This document shows, in pieces, positions 6,854 through 15,410 of a DNA stretch of 64,000 nucleotides. The notes beneath the pieces are model-generated. The model was not told the origin of the DNA, did not search any database, and was given only the letters and a program-made list of their open reading frames with translations. The stretch comes from Epilithonimonas mollis (lineage in GTDB: Bacteria; Bacteroidota; Bacteroidia; Flavobacteriales; Weeksellaceae): NCBI RefSeq assembly GCF_900142325.1, contig NZ_FRAM01000002.1, positions 806,001 through 870,000 on the forward strand, read 5' to 3'. Made by a program: the position numbers and the translations under genes. Each line of letters opens with the position of its first letter. Positions within the stretch are counted from its first letter, which is position 1.

Positions 6854-7276
6854 TCAATTCAGGAATTTTTTCCGTTGTTCCGCATTGGGTAAAAAACATT
6901 GGTTTTCCGCTAGTTTCTTACGGTTTCGGGAAACCAAGCTGTAAATCTGGTTGCCGATAAAATCAGGAAGAATCTTTCCAATGTTAGCCAAAGAATAAAC
7001 GCCACCCAGTTCACTGGCAATTCTTAAGACCGCCTGATATTTTGACAAATAAGAATGCTCGGGTTTCCAGAGGTAAAGCGTGTCAAAAAACTGATTCGGA
7101 AGATTTCTGTCATTTAAAAATTTCTGCCCGAATTCCGACTGTAGTGAAGAAAATAAAAATTTATCATTTCTGTCTTTTTCTAAAATCCATTGAACCCAAT
7201 GATTGCAAAATCCACATTCACCATCATAAAAAACAATGGATTTATCTTTTAAACTAACTGAGATCTCTGTTGTCAT
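6854..7276 (-). CDS. DCC-family thiol-disulfide oxidoreductase-like protein (DUF393)
   Basis: The protein has 140 residues. The DCC motif appears as YDGECGFCNHWVQW, with the redox-type Cys21 and Cys24 pair, followed by FSSLQSEFGQ and LYLWKP, all typical of DUF393. Family members have a thioredoxin-like fold and are predicted to handle thiols or disulfides; few are characterised. Its start codon overlaps the stop of the haem-binding protein gene by four bases (7273-7276), so they are translationally coupled. The interspersed repeat element follows its stop codon closely. Confidence 0.88.
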   Translation of the reverse strand: MTTEISVSLKDKSIVFYDGECGFCNHWVQWILEKDRNDKFLFSSLQSEFGQKFLNDRNLPNQFFDTLYLWKPEHSYLSKYQAVLRIASELGGVYSLANIGKILPDFIGNQIYSLVSRNRKKLAENQCFLPNAEQRKKFLN

Positions 7277-7734
7277 AATCTGTTGGTTTCCTGGATTTGT
7301 TTCTGGATCATTCGGAAGTAGTCGACCAATTGCTTTCGTTGTTCGTCAGACAATTTGGCATCAGAATGACCTAAAGTATAACTTTCCAAAGGCATTTTTT
7401 TCTGTTCCACATATTCAGCGGCTTCTTCCAGCTTGTGTGCCTGGCGCTTTGGTTCGTAAGTTGCAAATGTAGAGAAATTAAGTTCTTTTCTTCCTTCATC
7501 AATGTGGTTTTTCAAGAGCCAGCCTGCTGGCTGGATATAACTGTATGCAGGATATTCAGTTTCGTTGGAATGACAGTCATAACATGAATTCTTGATCAGC
7601 TTTGCCATCGGTTCAGGCGTATTCTTGATTTTTAAAAAATCCATGCCTTCATTGGCTTCAGGATTGGTTTTGTCAATCGGGAAAAATTGAATGATGATAA
7701 ATGCTGTGAGCAAAATAATTAATATTTTTTTCAT
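7273..7734 (-). CDS. Haem-binding domain protein with CxxCH site
   Basis: A hydrophobic N-terminal segment (residues 3-17, KILIILLTAFIIIQFF) acts as signal or anchor. The site CYDCH follows at Cys51-His55 and gives one covalent haem c site, in the context NSCYDCHSNETEYPAYSYIQP, which marks the Bacteroidota haem-binding domain family. The rest is helical with charged residues. It probably faces the periplasm and carries electrons. The downstream, overlapping DCC protein could keep thiols reduced or act with it in redox chemistry, which is inference from the pairing. Confidence 0.85.
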   Translation of the reverse strand: MKKILIILLTAFIIIQFFPIDKTNPEANEGMDFLKIKNTPEPMAKLIKNSCYDCHSNETEYPAYSYIQPAGWLLKNHIDEGRKELNFSTFATYEPKRQAHKLEEAAEYVEQKKMPLESYTLGHSDAKLSDEQRKQLVDYFRMIQKQIQETNRL

Positions 7735-7828
7735 AGTTTAATTTTGAATTGAAGTTACAAAAAGCTCTCCAATTATTTAAAAATCAGAAGCTAAAAACTG
7801 TCAGATGCAAACTCTCAACCAAAAACCT

Positions 7829-7836
7829 TATATTTG
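7829..7836 (+). promoter_or_regulatory. Possible -7 box for der
   Basis: TATATTTG followed by GC, the common Flavobacteriia form. No clear -33 box. It would give a leader of about 160 bases before the der start, in which I see no strong structure. Confidence 0.35.
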
Positions 7837-8001
7837 CAAAAATTTTGGGCTTCGAAAGTCGAAGTAACCCATTCTTAATCAGAATTTAAAAATTCGGAGA
7901 TCGAGGGATTAAAAAATTCACATGAGATTTAGATTCTCTAATTGATTTCTATATCCCAACTTCTGTAATCTCTTTGTTTTTAAAGAAAAAGAAACAAATT
8001 T

Positions 8002-9309
8002 ATGTCAAACATTGTCGCTATCGTTGGACGGCCCAACGTAGGAAAATCCACATTATTTAACCGTTTATTAGAAAGAAGAGAAGCGATCGTAGATTCTACG
8101 GCTGGCGTTACGCGTGACCGTCACTACGGAAAGTCCGACTGGAACGGTGTAGACTTCACTGTGATCGATACAGGAGGATATGATGTGGGGACAGAAGATA
8201 TCTTCGAGCAGGAGATCCGCAAACAGGTTCAGCTGGCGGTCGATGAAGCTACTTCCATTATTTTTATGGTGAATGTAGAAGAAGGTCTTACAGATACCGA
8301 TCAGGAGATTTTTGAATTATTAAGAAAATCCAATAAGCCGGTTTATCTTGTGGTGAACAAAGTGGATTCTTCGAAGGAAGAATTGCCGGCAACAGAGTTT
8401 TACCAGTTGGGTGTTGAAAAATATTATACGTTGTCTTCTGCAACAGGTTCCGGAACCGGAGAATTATTGGACGATGTCGTTAATGATTTCCCGACGACAG
8501 ATTACAAAGACCCTTTCGAAGGTTTGCCAAAAATAACAATCGCAGGACGTCCGAATGTCGGAAAATCGACTTTGACCAATGCGCTTCTCGATGTTGAGAG
8601 AAATATCGTTACCGATATCGCTGGAACTACCAGAGACAGTATACAGACGCTGTATAACAAGTTCGGACATGAGTTCGTACTTGTAGATACTGCCGGGATG
8701 AGAAGAAAGGCAAAGGTTTCCGAAGACCTGGAATTCTATTCCGTGATGCGTTCCATACGCTCGATCGAATATTCTGATGTTGTGATACTGATGGTAGATG
8801 CAACACTTGGTTGGGAATCCCAGGATATGAATATCTTCGGATTGGCACAGAAAAACAGAAAAGGAATCGTGATTCTGGTGAATAAATGGGATCTTGTAGA
8901 AAAAGAAACCAACACGATGCGTGATTTTGAAGCGGCCATCAAGCATAAAATCGGGCAGTTCAGTGATATCCCGATTTTGTTCATTTCTGCTTTGACGAAA
9001 CAGAGAATCCTGAAAGCCGTTGAGGTTGCAATGGAAGTTTATGAAGACAGAAAGAAAAAAATAAAAACTTCCAAACTGAACGAAGTGATGCTGCCTGTTT
9101 TCGAAGCAACACCACCACCGGCTATCAAAGGTAAATATATTAAAATCAAATATTGCGTTCAGCTTCCGACGCCTAGTCCCCAATTTGTTTTCTTCTGTAA
9201 TCTTCCACAATATGTGAAGGAGCCTTACAAACGTTTCACGGAGAACCAGTTGAGAAAACACTTTGGATTTACAGGTGTTCCAATTGAAGTTTACTTCAGA
9301 CAAAAATAA
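8002..9309 (+). CDS. der: Ribosome-associated GTPase Der (EngA)
   Basis: Der is an essential GTPase for 50S ribosomal subunit assembly. The 435 residues contain two tandem G domains, unique to this family: the first P-loop GRPNVGKS at residues 9-16 with DTGG switch and NKVD, and the second AGRPNVGKST near residue 180 with DTAGMRRK and NKWD. A C-terminal KH-like domain (about 345-435) follows, including FEATPPPAIKGKYIKIKY. Length and order match the family. It is monocistronic, with a strong terminator directly after it. Confidence 0.97.
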   Translation: MSNIVAIVGRPNVGKSTLFNRLLERREAIVDSTAGVTRDRHYGKSDWNGVDFTVIDTGGYDVGTEDIFEQEIRKQVQLAVDEATSIIFMVNVEEGLTDTDQEIFELLRKSNKPVYLVVNKVDSSKEELPATEFYQLGVEKYYTLSSATGSGTGELLDDVVNDFPTTDYKDPFEGLPKITIAGRPNVGKSTLTNALLDVERNIVTDIAGTTRDSIQTLYNKFGHEFVLVDTAGMRRKAKVSEDLEFYSVMRSIRSIEYSDVVILMVDATLGWESQDMNIFGLAQKNRKGIVILVNKWDLVEKETNTMRDFEAAIKHKIGQFSDIPILFISALTKQRILKAVEVAMEVYEDRKKKIKTSKLNEVMLPVFEATPPPAIKGKYIKIKYCVQLPTPSPQFVFFCNLPQYVKEPYKRFTENQLRKHFGFTGVPIEVYFRQK

Positions 9310-9314
9310 AATTT

Positions 9315-9347
9315 AACCCTTTCGGAATTAATTCTGAAAGGGTTTTT
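9315..9347 (+). terminator. Terminator after der
   Basis: Stem AACCCTTTC (9315-9323) / GAAAGGGTT (9336-9344), with further pairing inside the GGAATTAATTCT spacer and T-run 9343-9347. Confidence 0.85.
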
Positions 9348-9391
9348 ATTGATTAGAAAATTTTACGAACTTTACAAATATTATAAAACTA

Positions 9392-10042
9392 ATGCTTACA
9401 ATATTATCACAAAACTTCTCTCTTGTTAATTCCTGGATCAATGATCTTAGAAACATCGAAGTACAACAAGACCGAATGAAATTCCGCAGAAATATGGAAA
9501 GAATCGGGGAGATCGCCGCTTTCGAAATCAGCAAAACACTTGGTCAGAAAGAAATTGAAATCACAACGCCGCTCGATAAAATATCCGTCAGAGAAATCGA
9601 AACACAGCCTGTTATTACGACTATTCTGAGAGCTGGTGTTCCTTTGTTCCAGGGCATTCTTAATTATTTTGATAAGGCCGATTGCGGTTTTGTAGCTGCT
9701 TACAGAAAACACGATGCCAACGATTATTTCTCCATCAAACAGGATTATCTAACCTGCCCGAAATTAGACGGTCGTCCGTTAATTGTTGCTGACCCGATGT
9801 TGGCGACAGGAGCCTCTCTTATCGAAGCAATCAAAGATTTGCTGACCAACGGAAAACCTACCTCTATTCACATTGTTGCGGCTATTGCTAGCAGACAAGG
9901 CGTAGAAACTATTCAGCATGCTTATCCTGATGCAAAAATCTGGATTGGAGCTTTGGATGAAAATCTAACGTCCAAGGGTTATATCACGCCAGGGCTGGGT
10001 GATGCCGGAGATCTGTCTTACGGGGAAAAACTGCAGCGATAA
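9392..10042 (+). CDS. upp: Uracil phosphoribosyltransferase
   Basis: The enzyme converts uracil and PRPP to UMP in pyrimidine salvage. The 216 residues show the type I PRTase PRPP loop as VADPMLATGASLIEAI, the flexible-loop region TTILRAGVPLFQG, and the uracil-binding C-terminal segment GYITPGLGDAGDLSYG, which together mark Upp rather than other PRTases. It lies alone, converging with comF. The 46 bases between them hold no clear hairpin terminator. Confidence 0.96.
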   Translation: MLTILSQNFSLVNSWINDLRNIEVQQDRMKFRRNMERIGEIAAFEISKTLGQKEIEITTPLDKISVREIETQPVITTILRAGVPLFQGILNYFDKADCGFVAAYRKHDANDYFSIKQDYLTCPKLDGRPLIVADPMLATGASLIEAIKDLLTNGKPTSIHIVAAIASRQGVETIQHAYPDAKIWIGALDENLTSKGYITPGLGDAGDLSYGEKLQR

Positions 10043-10088
10043 CTGTGAGGTAAGTTATAGATGATTCAAACTTATAATGCATAACTGA

Positions 10089-10745
10089 TCAGATATCCAT
10101 TGCCATCACGAGAATACTGATTTTTACATTTTCAGAATTACTGAGGATTTCCCAAGCGATGTTTGATATTGTATTTCCGGTTGTGTAGACATCATCAATC
10201 AATAAAATATGCTTGCCATTGATATTTTCCGTCAGTTGGTAAGCATTTTTTGTTTTCAGCCTTTCCGACTGGTTTTTCTTGGCCTGAGCCCGCGAATGTT
10301 TAATTCTCTTTAGTAAAGTATGATGAACAGGAATCTGATAATATGCAGACAATTGATTGCTAAAAAGATGCAACTGGTTGTAGCCGCGCTGTTTCAATTT
10401 TTTGTAATGAAGCGGAACAGTGACAAGTAAATCCGGTTTTTTTTTACTCAGATCAACCCTTTGCGTTACCCAGTTTGCCAGGATTTTTCCGATTTTTTCG
10501 CGGTGATTATACTTTAACTGGTGAATGATTTTCTGAGCCAGACTCTCCTTTTCATAGATCAAGAGAGAATAGGCATTCTCAACAGGGATTTGTAAAGATG
10601 CTTTTTCGATCAGAGAATTAGTGTCAAAATAGTTGTGGTTGGAAAAATTGACTTTGTCGAGGCATAACTCACAAACGATATCTCTTTTGTCAATCAGTTG
10701 ATTGCAATCCAGACAGCGGTTGGGAAATAGGAAGTCAAAAATCAT
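10089..10745 (-). CDS. ComF family protein (PRTase-like, DNA uptake)
   Basis: The 218 residues begin with a double CxxC zinc-type knuckle (CLDC and CELC, residues 16-33), as in ComF, and end in the PRTase motif ILLIDDVYTTGNT (about 180-192). The segment VPLHYKKLKQRGYNQLHLFS is also typical. ComF proteins take part in natural transformation, though the same fold also occurs in phosphoribosyl salvage enzymes. The start codon is 3 bases after the stop of the RamB-like regulator gene, so they share a transcript; a functional link is not evident. Family call strong, competence role inferred. Confidence 0.88.
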   Translation of the reverse strand: MIFDFLFPNRCLDCNQLIDKRDIVCELCLDKVNFSNHNYFDTNSLIEKASLQIPVENAYSLLIYEKESLAQKIIHQLKYNHREKIGKILANWVTQRVDLSKKKPDLLVTVPLHYKKLKQRGYNQLHLFSNQLSAYYQIPVHHTLLKRIKHSRAQAKKNQSERLKTKNAYQLTENINGKHILLIDDVYTTGNTISNIAWEILSNSENVKISILVMAMDI

Positions 10746-10748
10746 TCT

Positions 10749-12224
10749 CTAAATTAATGATTTTCTGATTCTCTCAATCGATTTTTTCATATCAAGATTG
10801 AATTGTTCTTTTTCCAGCCTGACCGGAGGTGCTTGTCTTGCTTCACAATTCTGAATACTGCAGCTTTCACAGGTTACACCCACTTCAATAGTCTTCAGGG
10901 ATGCTGATTTTGCAAAATTAATCTTCCGGAAGGTTTGATTGTTGAGCAGGATTCCCAGGCAATAACTTCTGTTACTGCCATCAGAAAAAGGATTTTTTTG
11001 AGAAGTGGAAATCACGAGATAACTCACGCCTTGGTCTTTATAATGGGAGATCTGTGCAGCAGTCAGTGTTTCATTTTCCCTCAGAAGATGCAGGTTTTTG
11101 ACCGCAATCCAGCGTCTGCAATAATGTTCGTTGGTAGCGTTGGAATGTGGCGCCTGTTGATGGTTGAGATGCAACTCCTTCAAAATGTTGATCTTATCGG
11201 AATTGTCTTTTTTTACAAAACAGAGGTAGAAAAGATCCTTTATTCCGAATTCCGAAGACAGGATATTTGTCAATCTGTAATAGAATGTTTCAGGAGAATC
11301 TGTAAAATGCTGAATTAATGCTTCAAAGTCAAGATGATCCCATTCTTTTCGACAAAAAAAATCCGAAGTTTTATCAATCAGTTCTTTTTTTGAAATCAAT
11401 AAACAGCCGGCAAAGTAGGAAGCATAAAAATTGTTGAGAATCTCTTCAAAACTGCCAAAATCCAGCCAGGAATAAGTGTTGGGTCTTGGGCTAAGTTTCA
11501 GGACATTGAAGCCGATTTCTTTTGCCAGGATAAAAGTTTTTTGACTGGTATCCAGTCGCTTGTTCAGTAAAAGCAGTTTTTTTTCAGGGATGTATAATGA
11601 ACGAAGCTTGTTTAGAGCAGAATCATTCGAAAAATCTTCTGATCTTATTTCATACCCGAAGTTTACATTTAATAGTGTCTCTAAAACGTCGGTTTTGAGA
11701 TCTTTATTTAATTTTAGTTGATTTTCATAAGCAAAATGGATTGCTTTTTCTTCAATGTCAGGGAAATAATTGTCGTACAATTCCTGGAATGAGCGCATCA
11801 CTGCGAAGTAAAAACGTTCTTTTCCCAGATTATAATTCTGGGAGATTTCTATTAATGCATTGATAAAAGCGGTGACTTTTTTCGGAGCATCGCTGATGAT
11901 GCTGATGAGGTTATTCTTATTGATCCCGAATAAATCAAGAGGAATCTCTTTGAAAAAGTCCGACTGCAAAACACCATTAATAGGAATCAGGCTTTTGTCC
12001 AGTTTTGTAGAAACCAAATCATCAAATGTACAGCTCAGTGCATCCGAAAGTTGCACAATTTTATCATGCTTCGGGTACTTTTTTCCGTTTTCAATTTCAT
12101 TGAGATAAGATTTAGAAAGGCCTGTTTTTGTTGCAAGCTCTTGCAGAGACCAGTTTTTTTTCTGTCTCTGTCGTTTCAGTTTTAAACCGAAAACCACGCG
12201 TATATAGTCACTTTCCACAATCAT
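10749..12224 (-). CDS. RamB/ScfR-like XRE-family regulator of the glyoxylate shunt
   Basis: The product (about 491 residues) has an XRE helix-turn-helix at its N terminus (WSLQELATKTGLSKSYLNEIENGKKYPK). A central IrrE/ImmA-like region follows, whose HExxH is degenerate (LAKEIGF). The C-terminal short-chain fatty acyl regulator domain has a cysteine cluster (CESCSIQNCEAR). Corynebacterium RamB has this architecture and controls aceA and aceB; here the gene is divergent from aceB. A longer frame opens at 12260, but homologues I know begin near SDYIR, and a TATCTTTG box (12237-12230) lies between the two ATGs, so I choose 12224. The transcript could be near-leaderless. Acyl-CoA ligand is inferred. 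Confidence 0.85.
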   Translation of the reverse strand: MIVESDYIRVVFGLKLKRQRQKKNWSLQELATKTGLSKSYLNEIENGKKYPKHDKIVQLSDALSCTFDDLVSTKLDKSLIPINGVLQSDFFKEIPLDLFGINKNNLISIISDAPKKVTAFINALIEISQNYNLGKERFYFAVMRSFQELYDNYFPDIEEKAIHFAYENQLKLNKDLKTDVLETLLNVNFGYEIRSEDFSNDSALNKLRSLYIPEKKLLLLNKRLDTSQKTFILAKEIGFNVLKLSPRPNTYSWLDFGSFEEILNNFYASYFAGCLLISKKELIDKTSDFFCRKEWDHLDFEALIQHFTDSPETFYYRLTNILSSEFGIKDLFYLCFVKKDNSDKINILKELHLNHQQAPHSNATNEHYCRRWIAVKNLHLLRENETLTAAQISHYKDQGVSYLVISTSQKNPFSDGSNRSYCLGILLNNQTFRKINFAKSASLKTIEVGVTCESCSIQNCEARQAPPVRLEKEQFNLDMKKSIERIRKSLI

Positions 12225-12276
12225 AGAATCAAAGATAGATATTAAAGCGATTATCCGCATAATAAAATTTAATAAA

Positions 12277-12298
12277 AATTAGCGAACGTTCGCTAATT
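12277..12298. promoter_or_regulatory. Perfect palindromic operator between regulator and aceB
   Basis: A 22-base perfect palindrome with core TTAGCGAACGTTCGCTAA (12279-12296). It sits just upstream of the aceB -7 box TATATTTG (12315-12322), over the expected -33 position, and 53 bases from the regulator start. It is the natural candidate binding site for the RamB-like protein. Confidence 0.65.
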
Positions 12299-12314
12299 GT
12301 GAAAATCTTTTTTA

Positions 12315-12322
12315 TATATTTG
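12315..12322 (+). promoter_or_regulatory. -7 box of aceB promoter
   Basis: TATATTTG, 26 bases before the aceB start. The -33 TTG candidate at 12297-12299 abuts the palindrome at a short spacing of 15 bases, which would fit a promoter that is regulated from the operator. Confidence 0.55.
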
Positions 12323-12326
12323 TCGA

Positions 12327-12340
12327 ACCAAATCACAAAA
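12327..12340 (+). repeat. 14-base leader motif, copy 1 (before aceB)
   Basis: ACCAAATCACAAAA ends 8 bases before the aceB start codon. The exact same 14 bases end 5 bases before the aceA start codon at 14012-14025. Confidence 0.6.
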
Positions 12341-12348
12341 AGTTTAAT

Positions 12349-13923
12349 ATGAAGACAGTGAGCCGACTAAAGATTGCTTCTGATGACAAGTTTCAGATTA
12401 TATTCAATGATGATTTGATTGAATTTTTAATAAAGCTTCATAAAAATTTCAATCATCAAAGAATAGAATTATTAGAGGAAAGAAAAAAAACACAACTGAA
12501 ATTTGATTCAGGTGAATTGCCGGCTTTTCCGTCTGAAACAATCCATACCAGGAATGGAGAATGGTCCTGTTCAGATATTCCACCAGATCTTTTAGATAGG
12601 AGAGTGGAGATCACCGGCCCGGTTGACAGAAAAATGATTGTCAATGCGCTGAATTCCGGTGCTAGCACTTTTATGGCGGATTTTGAGGATAGCAATTCCC
12701 CGACCTGGGAAAACTGTATTCAGGGACAGATTAATCTGACTGATGCTATTAATAGAAAGATCGATTTCGTCAATAAACAAGGCAAATCTTACCAACTGAA
12801 CGATAATATTGCTACCTTGATTGTTCGACCCAGAGGGTTGCATTTATCGGAAAAAAATATTGAAGTCGAGGGTGAAAACGCATCTGGTTCTCTGGTGGAT
12901 TTTGGGATTTACTTTTTCCGAAATGCAAAAACTTTGATAAAAAATGGAAGCGGGCCTTATTTTTATCTCCCAAAATTGGAACATTACAAAGAAGCGCGCT
13001 GGTGGAATGATGTTTTCGTTTTTGCTCAGAATTATCTGGAAATTCCGCAGGGAACAATCAAAGCGACAGTTCTGGTTGAAACAATTACAGCTTCCTTTCA
13101 ATTAGATGAAATTCTTTTTGAACTGAAAAATCACAGTTCCGGGCTGAACTGCGGACGCTGGGATTATATCTTTTCTTACATCAAAAAATTCAGGAATCAG
13201 CCACAGTTTTTAGTTCCCGACAGAGATCAGGTAACGATGACTTCGCCGTTTATGAATGCTTATTCCAAAAGGGTAATCGAAATTTGCCATAAAAGAAACG
13301 TTCATGCAATGGGAGGAATGGCGGCCCAGATTCCGGTGAAAGATAATGATGAAGCAAACGAAATCGCCTTTGAAAAAGTGAGAAATGATAAGGAACGGGA
13401 AGTCAGAAATGGTCATGACGGAACCTGGGTGGCACATCCGGCTTTGGTTTCTGTAGCAAAAGAAATCTTTGATCAGTATATGCCGGAGAAAAATCAGATT
13501 GATAAACAATTTGACTACAAAATAAAAGAATCAGAACTGTTGGAAGCTCCAAACGGGACAATTACCGAAAATGGTGTCAGAAAAAATATCAATGTCGGAA
13601 TTCTGTATATAGAATCCTGGTTAATGGGAGTTGGAGCAGCAGCACTTTACAATTTGATGGAAGATGCGGCAACGGCAGAAATATCAAGGACTCAGGTTTG
13701 GCAATGGCTGAAAAATGATGCCATCTTAGATGATAAGAGAATGCTTACCAGAGAATTGGTTTTACAATGGGAAAAAGAAGAGCTTTCCAAAATCAAAAAC
13801 TATGTAGGAGAAGAGCGGTATAACAGAGGGAAATTCAATCTGGCGAAAGAGCTTTTCAACGAATTGATTTTTTGCGAACAGTTTGAAGAATTCCTGACCA
13901 TAAAAGCGTATCCGTTTATTTAA
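12349..13923 (+). CDS. aceB: Malate synthase A
   Basis: Malate synthase joins glyoxylate and acetyl-CoA to malate in the glyoxylate shunt. The 524 residues fit the A isoform (about 530): FMADFEDSNSPTWENCIQGQ near residues 105-125, LIVRPRGLHL with a conserved Arg, LNCGRWDYIFSYIKKF, and VHAMGGMAAQIPVKDN near residue 320. The C-terminal helical domain carries AEISRTQVWQW. It is followed at 107 bases by aceA, giving the standard two-gene shunt. Divergent transcription with the RamB-like regulator and the palindrome suggests control by acetate or fatty acid supply. Confidence 0.96.
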   Translation: MKTVSRLKIASDDKFQIIFNDDLIEFLIKLHKNFNHQRIELLEERKKTQLKFDSGELPAFPSETIHTRNGEWSCSDIPPDLLDRRVEITGPVDRKMIVNALNSGASTFMADFEDSNSPTWENCIQGQINLTDAINRKIDFVNKQGKSYQLNDNIATLIVRPRGLHLSEKNIEVEGENASGSLVDFGIYFFRNAKTLIKNGSGPYFYLPKLEHYKEARWWNDVFVFAQNYLEIPQGTIKATVLVETITASFQLDEILFELKNHSSGLNCGRWDYIFSYIKKFRNQPQFLVPDRDQVTMTSPFMNAYSKRVIEICHKRNVHAMGGMAAQIPVKDNDEANEIAFEKVRNDKEREVRNGHDGTWVAHPALVSVAKEIFDQYMPEKNQIDKQFDYKIKESELLEAPNGTITENGVRKNINVGILYIESWLMGVGAAALYNLMEDAATAEISRTQVWQWLKNDAILDDKRMLTRELVLQWEKEELSKIKNYVGEERYNRGKFNLAKELFNELIFCEQFEEFLTIKAYPFI

Positions 13924-14011
13924 GAAATAAAAATAAATAACAATGATGAAAGACTAAACATCCAATAATTAAATATTGAGTCTGGAATCTTATATCTAAA
14001 AATAAAATCAC

Positions 14012-14025
14012 ACCAAATCACAAAA
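14012..14025 (+). repeat. 14-base leader motif, copy 2 (before aceA)
   Basis: Exact copy of ACCAAATCACAAAA from 12327-12340, ending 5 bases before the aceA ATG. It may be a shared translation-control element or the trace of an old duplication. Confidence 0.6.
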
Positions 14026-14030
14026 TATTT

Positions 14031-15311
14031 ATGAAAACAAAACAAGAAAAAGTCCAGGATCTGGAAAAAGACTGGCTGACAAATCCACGTTGGATCGGCG
14101 TAATAAGACCTTACACAGCAGAAGATGTACTGAAACTGAGGGGTTCTTACAAACTGGACTACACGATTGCCAATGAAATGTCCCGGAAACTATGGCACAA
14201 ACTCAATAATCAGGATTGGGTTGCCGGGCTGGGCGCTTTGACAGGAAATCAGGCTGTGCAGGAAGTGGATGCAGGACTGGAAGCAATTTATCTGTCAGGC
14301 TGGCAAGTGGCTGCTGATGCAAATCTTTCCGGAGAGATGTATCCTGATCAGTCGCTTTATCCGGCGAATTCGGTTCCGTCTGTGGTTAAGAAAATTAATA
14401 ATGCATTGCTGAGAGCAGATCAGATCCAATCGGTAAACGGAGGCGGAGAAAAAGAATATCTGGTCCCGATTGTTGCTGATGCGGAAGCTGGCTTTGGCGG
14501 AAACCTGAATGCTTTTGAACTGATGAAACAAATGATTGAGGCGGGGGCAGCGGGTGTTCATTTCGAAGATCAATTGTCTTCTGCCAAAAAATGCGGACAT
14601 CTCGGCGGAAAAGTTCTGGTTCCGACTCAGGAAGCCATCAACAAACTGATTGCTGCAAGATTGGCTGCTGATGTTTGCGGCGTTCCGTCTGTAATTGTTG
14701 CAAGAACTGATGCAGATGCCGCCGATTTATTAACTTCTGATATCGATGATAGGGATAAAAAATTCGTGACAGGAGAGAGAACTTCGGAAGGTTTCTATGT
14801 TGTAAATAATGGTGTTCAACAAGGCATTGACAGAGGTTTGTCTTATGCGCCTTATGCTGATCTGATCTGGATGGAGACATCAAATCCTGATCTGGAATAC
14901 GCAAGACAATTTGCTGAGGGAATTCATGCTAAATTTCCGAATAAAATGCTGGCCTATAACTGTTCGCCGTCTTTCAACTGGGCTGCAAAACTCACGATTG
15001 AAGAAATGGAAAACTTCCGGGAAGAACTTGCGAAAATGGGATACAAATTCCAATTTATTACTTTGGCAGGTTTCCATGCTTTGAATACGGCAATGTTCGA
15101 ACTGGCCTTGGCTTATAAAGAAAAGGGAATGGCCGGTTATTCCGAATTGCAGGAAAGAGAATTTGCGCTTCAGGCAAAAGGTTTCCGCGCAGTGAAACAT
15201 CAGAGCTTTGTCGGCACAGGTTATTTTGACGAAATCCAGAATGTTGTTACCAACGGGAAATCTGCAACGGTTGCCATGAAGGATTCTACGGAAGCAGCAC
15301 AATTTCATTAA
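14031..15311 (+). CDS. aceA: Isocitrate lyase
   Basis: The enzyme splits isocitrate to glyoxylate and succinate. The catalytic signature [13 protein letters not shown] is present with Cys188, His190 following. Other family marks are [13 protein letters not shown] (metal and substrate site), [12 protein letters not shown], and NCSPSFNW near the C terminus. The 426 residues match the short bacterial form. Together with aceB it lets the cell grow on acetate or fatty acids. A bidirectional terminator follows, shared with the converging phosphorylase gene. Confidence 0.97.
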   Translation: MKTKQEKVQDLEKDWLTNPRWIGVIRPYTAEDVLKLRGSYKLDYTIANEMSRKLWHKLNNQDWVAGLGALTGNQAVQEVDAGLEAIYLSGWQVAADANLSGEMYPDQSLYPANSVPSVVKKINNALLRADQIQSVNGGGEKEYLVPIVADAEAGFGGNLNAFELMKQMIEAGAAGVHFEDQLSSAKKCGHLGGKVLVPTQEAINKLIAARLAADVCGVPSVIVARTDADAADLLTSDIDDRDKKFVTGERTSEGFYVVNNGVQQGIDRGLSYAPYADLIWMETSNPDLEYARQFAEGIHAKFPNKMLAYNCSPSFNWAAKLTIEEMENFREELAKMGYKFQFITLAGFHALNTAMFELALAYKEKGMAGYSELQEREFALQAKGFRAVKHQSFVGTGYFDEIQNVVTNGKSATVAMKDSTEAAQFH

Positions 15312-15360
15312 GCTCATTAATCCATATTATAATTGTTGAATTTTGAAATTAAATCAACAA

Positions 15361-15391
15361 AAAACCCTGATTTTTTTGAGATCAGGGTTTT
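15361..15391. terminator. Bidirectional terminator between aceA and phosphorylase gene
   Basis: Stem AAAACCCTGAT (15361-15371) / ATCAGGGTTTT (15381-15391) with a nine-base loop, an A-run to its left and T-runs to its right. Confidence 0.85.
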
Positions 15392-15410
15392 GAATTTTTT
15401 AAATGAAAAA

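Noticed and set aside
8464..9303. Reverse open frame of 279 codons opposite der
   Set aside because: Shadow of the der coding frame; composition (Phe, Arg and Ser-rich) is typical of an antisense read-out and no start signal is seen.
10043..10088. Possible terminator between upp and comF
   Set aside because: Only weak pairing of AGTTAT-type sequences and no T-run.
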